A stretch of DNA of 64,000 nucleotides from CALGKJ01 sp049322695 (GTDB lineage: Bacteria; Bacillota; Clostridia; Lutisporales; Lutisporaceae), in assembly GCA_049322695.1 (NCBI GenBank), contig JBMORW010000031.1, forward strand, positions 21,434 through 85,433, written 5' to 3'. The position numbers and the translations under genes are program-made. Positions within the stretch are counted from its first letter, which is position 1. Every line of letters begins with the position of its first letter. Below are positions 61,301 to 64,000 of this stretch, piece after piece. The notes beneath the pieces are model-generated. The model was not told where the DNA came from. It ran no database searches and saw only the letters and a program-made list of their open reading frames with translations.

Positions 61301-62957
61301 TATCATGCTCATGCAATAGTCCATATGAACGCAAAGCATTAATTGCAGGCTGTGAACATCTATCTACTATCCGCAATGGGATAACAGCTATTTCTTTCAT
61401 ATTTAAGTGCTCGACTAGAACGTTTTTTACTTCTACAACCTCTACATCAGTAGCGATTTTCAACCTCACTATTTCCTCACGTAATTGTCTCCACCATGTC
61501 TGTATTAAATCAGAGAAAGTATTAAATTGACTTAAACGATTGTCATAATTAAGTTTAGTCCAAATACTTAGGTTCCTAGGAACTCTAAGTAAGGTCTTCT
61601 TTTTATCACTGTATTCTTCATATTCGCTTCCTATTATTGATAACACTGTTTTCTCATCTAAGAGTGATATAGGTATTTTCTCCCAGGAAATGTCCTTATC
61701 CTGTTTTTTACTAGCTTCAAAAAGTGATGCAATCAATGAATCATTTTCCAAATCATAAGTTCTACATGCAAAAACCAAACATATAGGATTTTCTCTATCT
61801 GAGTTAATTCTAATCACTTGATTAATAATCTCTTTACAAGGCGGCCAAGCTGCACTCGAATGATAGTTTGTCCAGCGCAGTGCGTCTAATTGGTCAATCA
61901 ATAAAACACATAAATTATCTGGCGATATTGCTGCTAGGCAATGTACAGGTGATGCAGGCAAACCCAGATCTTCTCCATATTTTTCAGCATTATTTGATGG
62001 CATATGTCTATCAAGCCTTATTGATAAAAATGGTATTTTCTTATTGTCTAGCTCTTTTGCTAGCTCATAAATACAACCACTTTTACCACTCCCGGCTTCC
62101 CCATGAATTATTATTGATGTACCTTTCAAAATTCTCTTTAAACATTCTTTTGTCTCAATTCTTGGTAAAACTTCTTCTCCTATAAGACAAAATGAAGAAA
62201 AATACTCATCGTTAAGCTCAATAAATCTTGGAATAATTCTGTCATTCTTGCTTAGTTCTCTAAATTTAAACCCTTGCCTATATAGATAATCTATAACCTC
62301 TGATGCATAAATTTTATCACCCATTCTATTATTATCTACAGCGTAATCAGCAAGTAATGCAATAAGAGCCTCAGGGTTGCCTGTAAATAAATAACCTGCT
62401 TTATTGACTAGGTCTCCTTTTGAAAGACTATCGTCTTGAAACTGACTAACTTCTATTCGTCTTAGATAGTTATATGCAATCGCTCTTTCAGTAGCATTCT
62501 CACTAGATAAGTTCAACGCATTACAAAAGATGCTAAAATTTTTTTTAACAGCTTCACCTTTTAATTGGTATTTATAAAATTTCTCAGGATCACCATCATT
62601 ATTTTTTGCCCTTGAGCATAACTCTCTAAGCATGTTAGCAGACACAGCAGAAACAAACCTAAAATGACAGCTCTTGTTCATTTCTAATTGACTTTTTACC
62701 TTTTCGAGTATCTCTTTATGCATTAAGTCACTAACACTCCAGTATTCTTTATGAGAATTTCTTGATTTACACTGCTGAGCTTCAAAGTGACCATCTTTAT
62801 ACTCAACCCACAAATCAACCCCATATTCTTCATCTCCTGTAGCTTCGACTATTAGTGATCTTATTTCTTCATTTATTAGGCTAAGTAGCTGTTTTGCTAC
62901 CCATAGCCCTTCATATCTATTCCCTATTTTTTCCGCTCTGCCACCCGGTTCAGGCAT
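58326..62957 (-). CDS. Avs-like STAND NTPase with N-terminal nuclease-like domain
   Basis: About 1543 residues from the ATG at 62957, chosen because GGAGGTGATAAT precedes it; an open frame 42 codons longer overlaps the upstream gene. The N-terminal effector-like domain (about 1-110) has the PD-(D/E)XK pattern: NRYEGLWVAKQLL, EEYGVDLWVEY, then FEAQQCKSR (D ... QxK). The STAND/NACHT module (about 285-620) has Walker A IIHGEAGSGKSGCIYEL, Walker B VLLIDQLDALRW, sensor CRTYD and a winged-helix tail FSHQSYLDYFLAESML. The remaining 900 residues are helical repeats, the usual sensor array. Avs proteins detect phage terminase or portal; the trigger here is unknown. It follows the nuclease gene by 55 bases. 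Confidence 0.78.
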   Translation of the reverse strand: MPEPGGRAEKIGNRYEGLWVAKQLLSLINEEIRSLIVEATGDEEYGVDLWVEYKDGHFEAQQCKSRNSHKEYWSVSDLMHKEILEKVKSQLEMNKSCHFRFVSAVSANMLRELCSRAKNNDGDPEKFYKYQLKGEAVKKNFSIFCNALNLSSENATERAIAYNYLRRIEVSQFQDDSLSKGDLVNKAGYLFTGNPEALIALLADYAVDNNRMGDKIYASEVIDYLYRQGFKFRELSKNDRIIPRFIELNDEYFSSFCLIGEEVLPRIETKECLKRILKGTSIIIHGEAGSGKSGCIYELAKELDNKKIPFLSIRLDRHMPSNNAEKYGEDLGLPASPVHCLAAISPDNLCVLLIDQLDALRWTNYHSSAAWPPCKEIINQVIRINSDRENPICLVFACRTYDLENDSLIASLFEASKKQDKDISWEKIPISLLDEKTVLSIIGSEYEEYSDKKKTLLRVPRNLSIWTKLNYDNRLSQFNTFSDLIQTWWRQLREEIVRLKIATDVEVVEVKNVLVEHLNMKEIAVIPLRIVDRCSQPAINALRSYGLLHEHDRLVEFSHQSYLDYFLAESMLDSYFEGRPLDYWIGNKEKQTPTRRYQIQLMLQMLLEESTSDYINCAQMVLSSNDVRFYYKHMVLTVLGQLENITKEVEKFVLEYIDSEFWFEHFYEAVLMGHNQYINILIKSGHIDKWLNSVSIKDKDLAFSLLRSVAKQIPDQVSHMLSKHISDNDELNYKLYSCLNGRLSDDSDIMFELRLNLIRKGIIQSFINLDELAGKNTLRALKLVHTILEINEEFSERINKVTFHCDEHGDFFNRLAKDKPIETWSLLMPCIEKYTKDITEIYDKKLENWSQARVYYRAGMSIEYISILLIKHTGAVLAENSPELFIKLYENYRRSTSLIINELLLHILRWLPRPDYVISWLLDNLAFRCFDETSEKDKLELAKAIIQTHSQNCSKDLFVQLEKELYYFKEPEQLYYAHNRYDYNMAQFKKNKGEERHFVFWHYWGEVQYFLLSAMDRKRLTKKSIELIGILNRKFSNYKPEQFLHCKHKSFGGTVISTIDNNWDKISDSQWLQIVKNNDVPLHANTMRIYKKNMVLESSIEQFARTLSNAARANPVRFAKLILQFESDVSEKYVDSILGAVSLNKPEVESNRNEDWIPVPFDMAQQIIRRYLNSKDEVIISAICRILEKRSVEQWDYDILQKISDIASEACQSIDKDISSEIENEDSFNRLYSNFYNSLQGKLAIAIANLLWDDRDRYSIFSNVIELFANSTYDEVRMASVRCIVPSYNIDKENATKWFLKVCSSDERISACREAYELYYLLYDEFKDDIEKIIKRMYKCSINEVCQVGCRHIANMYILYGAFESELDECIRGSITQKRAIIDIAINLSGYKQNKERCKRIITALKNDEDREITRQVGRLFYNDLLDEEGDLEFLLELSTSKMILNNLYAFFEFISRIKTSILCYKDIIFHACINICNSSNDEIEKMGVFHGGIAPKLSQLIANLYDQSQDDNNLKNRCLDMWDLMFEKKIGTIRELSKLILE

Positions 62958-63012
62958 ATTATCACCTCCAAACAGTAATAATCGTGCTTTTATATACGAA
63001 ATCAAATCAACA

Positions 63013-63900
63013 TTATTTTGATAATTGTAATAATCTTTGGTCAAGTAAATCAAAGAGAAAGTCTGTGGGATCAGAGCCACCATCTTTCATTCTCAACATA
63101 TCATAAATACCTGACTCATCAATATTAAGTATAATCTTTCCACTTTCTTTTAAAACTCCATCAGCAGCTTTTATTGCGTTAGAAGAAGCTCCACTCCTAG
63201 AAATAATAATCGCTACATTTCTCAGGGCTTTAGCAAAAAGATATTTTTCGGTTGTATAAATCTGACTTTGGGTAATCTTTTCACTATAGTTTTTGAACTC
63301 AAATAACAAATACCTTGATTTAAAATCATTAATAAAAATTGACCATATGCCATCCGTACCTTTTATTCTGCATATCAGATCAAATCTATGTAACCCATCA
63401 TCAGTTCGATTTTGTCGATGCCACCCATCTAGTGAACTCTCAAATAGATACTTTAGGATATCAGTACACTTTCTCTCATACTCTGCAAACGCTCTTTTCC
63501 CAGGTTTGATACGTTGTAGTTCATTATATAGCGATTCTCCTTTATCAAATACTGTATCTATATGATATGTAGTCCTGTTTACCCTGCCAGAGAGTTGACC
63601 CCTAAATACCTGATCAAAATCAAAAAAGACTCCTTTTACATCTTTTTCGTTATCACTTTTTATTCCAAGTAACTCTATTAATTCATTCTTAACTTCTGGC
63701 AATTGATTCGATAAGTACAACAAGTTTTCTATATCAATAATACTTACACCATAGTCAATTTCAAAAGATTGCTTATAATAATCATCTAGTTTAGCTGATA
63801 CGATTAATACCGAATTAGAAATATTGAAAATAAATGAATTCTTACGCAATTTCTCTAGTGCTATCTCGATTAGTCTGTATATAGCATAATAAAAGTACAC
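63013..63900 (-). CDS. PD-(D/E)XK (Mrr-like) endonuclease-like protein, partner of the STAND NTPase
   Basis: A 295-residue protein. The C-terminal half is a restriction-endonuclease fold: helix RAFAEYERKCTDILKYLFES, Asp in HRFDLICRIKG, then ...YLLFEFKNYSEKI with the E-x-K, and a helix with IYTTEKYLFAKALRNVAIII. The first 120 residues form a separate alpha/beta domain (VLIVSAKLDDYYKQSFEIDY, GVSIIDIENLLYLSN). The start is GTG at 63900 with AGGCGG 7 bases upstream; an in-frame stop lies about 12 codons further on, so the start is fairly limited. It is probably the first gene of a two-gene operon with the STAND NTPase, though genes upstream are beyond the window. Confidence 0.7.
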   Translation of the reverse strand: MYFYYAIYRLIEIALEKLRKNSFIFNISNSVLIVSAKLDDYYKQSFEIDYGVSIIDIENLLYLSNQLPEVKNELIELLGIKSDNEKDVKGVFFDFDQVFRGQLSGRVNRTTYHIDTVFDKGESLYNELQRIKPGKRAFAEYERKCTDILKYLFESSLDGWHRQNRTDDGLHRFDLICRIKGTDGIWSIFINDFKSRYLLFEFKNYSEKITQSQIYTTEKYLFAKALRNVAIIISRSGASSNAIKAADGVLKESGKIILNIDESGIYDMLRMKDGGSDPTDFLFDLLDQRLLQLSK

Positions 63901-64000
63901 AGTGTAGCCGCCTAAAAGTGCAGAGTTAAAAAGCTAAAAAAGACACTTGCCAACAAACCAAATAACCCTTATCGTTGAATTTGCGAGAAAACAGCGAGGG

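Larger units (their letters stand above)
58093..64000. mobile_element. Edge of an integrated element carrying a defence operon (extends beyond window)
   Basis: It begins right after the tRNA 3' fragment and runs to the window end, with two large minus-strand defence-type genes. The integrase and the restored tRNA are expected at the other end, outside the window. Extent and type (ICE, prophage or satellite) cannot be judged here. Confidence 0.55.

Overview
The window looks like chromosomal DNA from an AT-rich, anaerobic, spore-forming member of the Clostridia. The evidence is the linked trigger factor, ClpP, ClpX, LonB, LonA and EngB genes, a YhcN/YlaJ sporulation lipoprotein, a high-Cys/Gly coat-like small protein, an acyl-CoA dehydratase activase, a Gram-positive Tad (Flp) pilus locus, strong GGAGG ribosome binding sites and many intrinsic terminators. 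I cannot name the species.

Layout. 1-8.9 kb holds single genes: an acyl-CoA dehydratase activase, a secreted protein of unknown function, glutaminase, an HD-GYP phosphodiesterase, a MocR regulator, an EF-hand-like protein and a DUF5050 lipoprotein. 9.1-11.2 kb has an atypical cis-prenyltransferase and CCA-adding enzyme. 11.2-24.7 kb is the proteolysis block engB-lonA-lonB ... clpX-clpP-tig, all on the minus strand. It is split between lonB and clpX by about 5 kb carrying a candidate peptide quorum-sensing pair (a secreted precursor with four copies of ADQEKPEPK, divergent from an HTH-TPR RRNPP-type regulator) and a chemoreceptor. 25-33 kb holds a two-component system with a membrane protein, an LD-carboxypeptidase, an FtsJ-like methyltransferase, DUF2500, YhcN and a TGS-uridine kinase fusion. 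33-44.4 kb holds AIM24, a possible small RNA, an M4 metalloprotease, a tungstate-binding lipoprotein behind a Moco/tungsten-cofactor-type riboswitch, a GNAT enzyme, a second TPR regulator-like gene with duplicated dyads around its promoter, tRNA-Lys, an MBL-fold protein and UvsE. 44.4-55.7 kb is a complete Tad pilus locus read on the minus strand. 55.8-57.9 kb holds a coat-like small protein and an AspT/YidE-type permease.

From about 58.05 kb to the end is the edge of an integrated element. A 40-nt 3' end of a tRNA gene with its terminator marks the boundary. Inside lies an apparent defence operon: a Mrr/PD-(D/E)XK-like nuclease and a 1543-residue Avs-like STAND NTPase with its own nuclease-like N terminus.

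The two most interesting systems are the multi-copy peptide RRNPP locus (16.9-18.9 kb) and the tRNA-associated two-gene STAND/nuclease system (58.3-63.9 kb). All function calls rest on reading motifs by eye; no database search was run.
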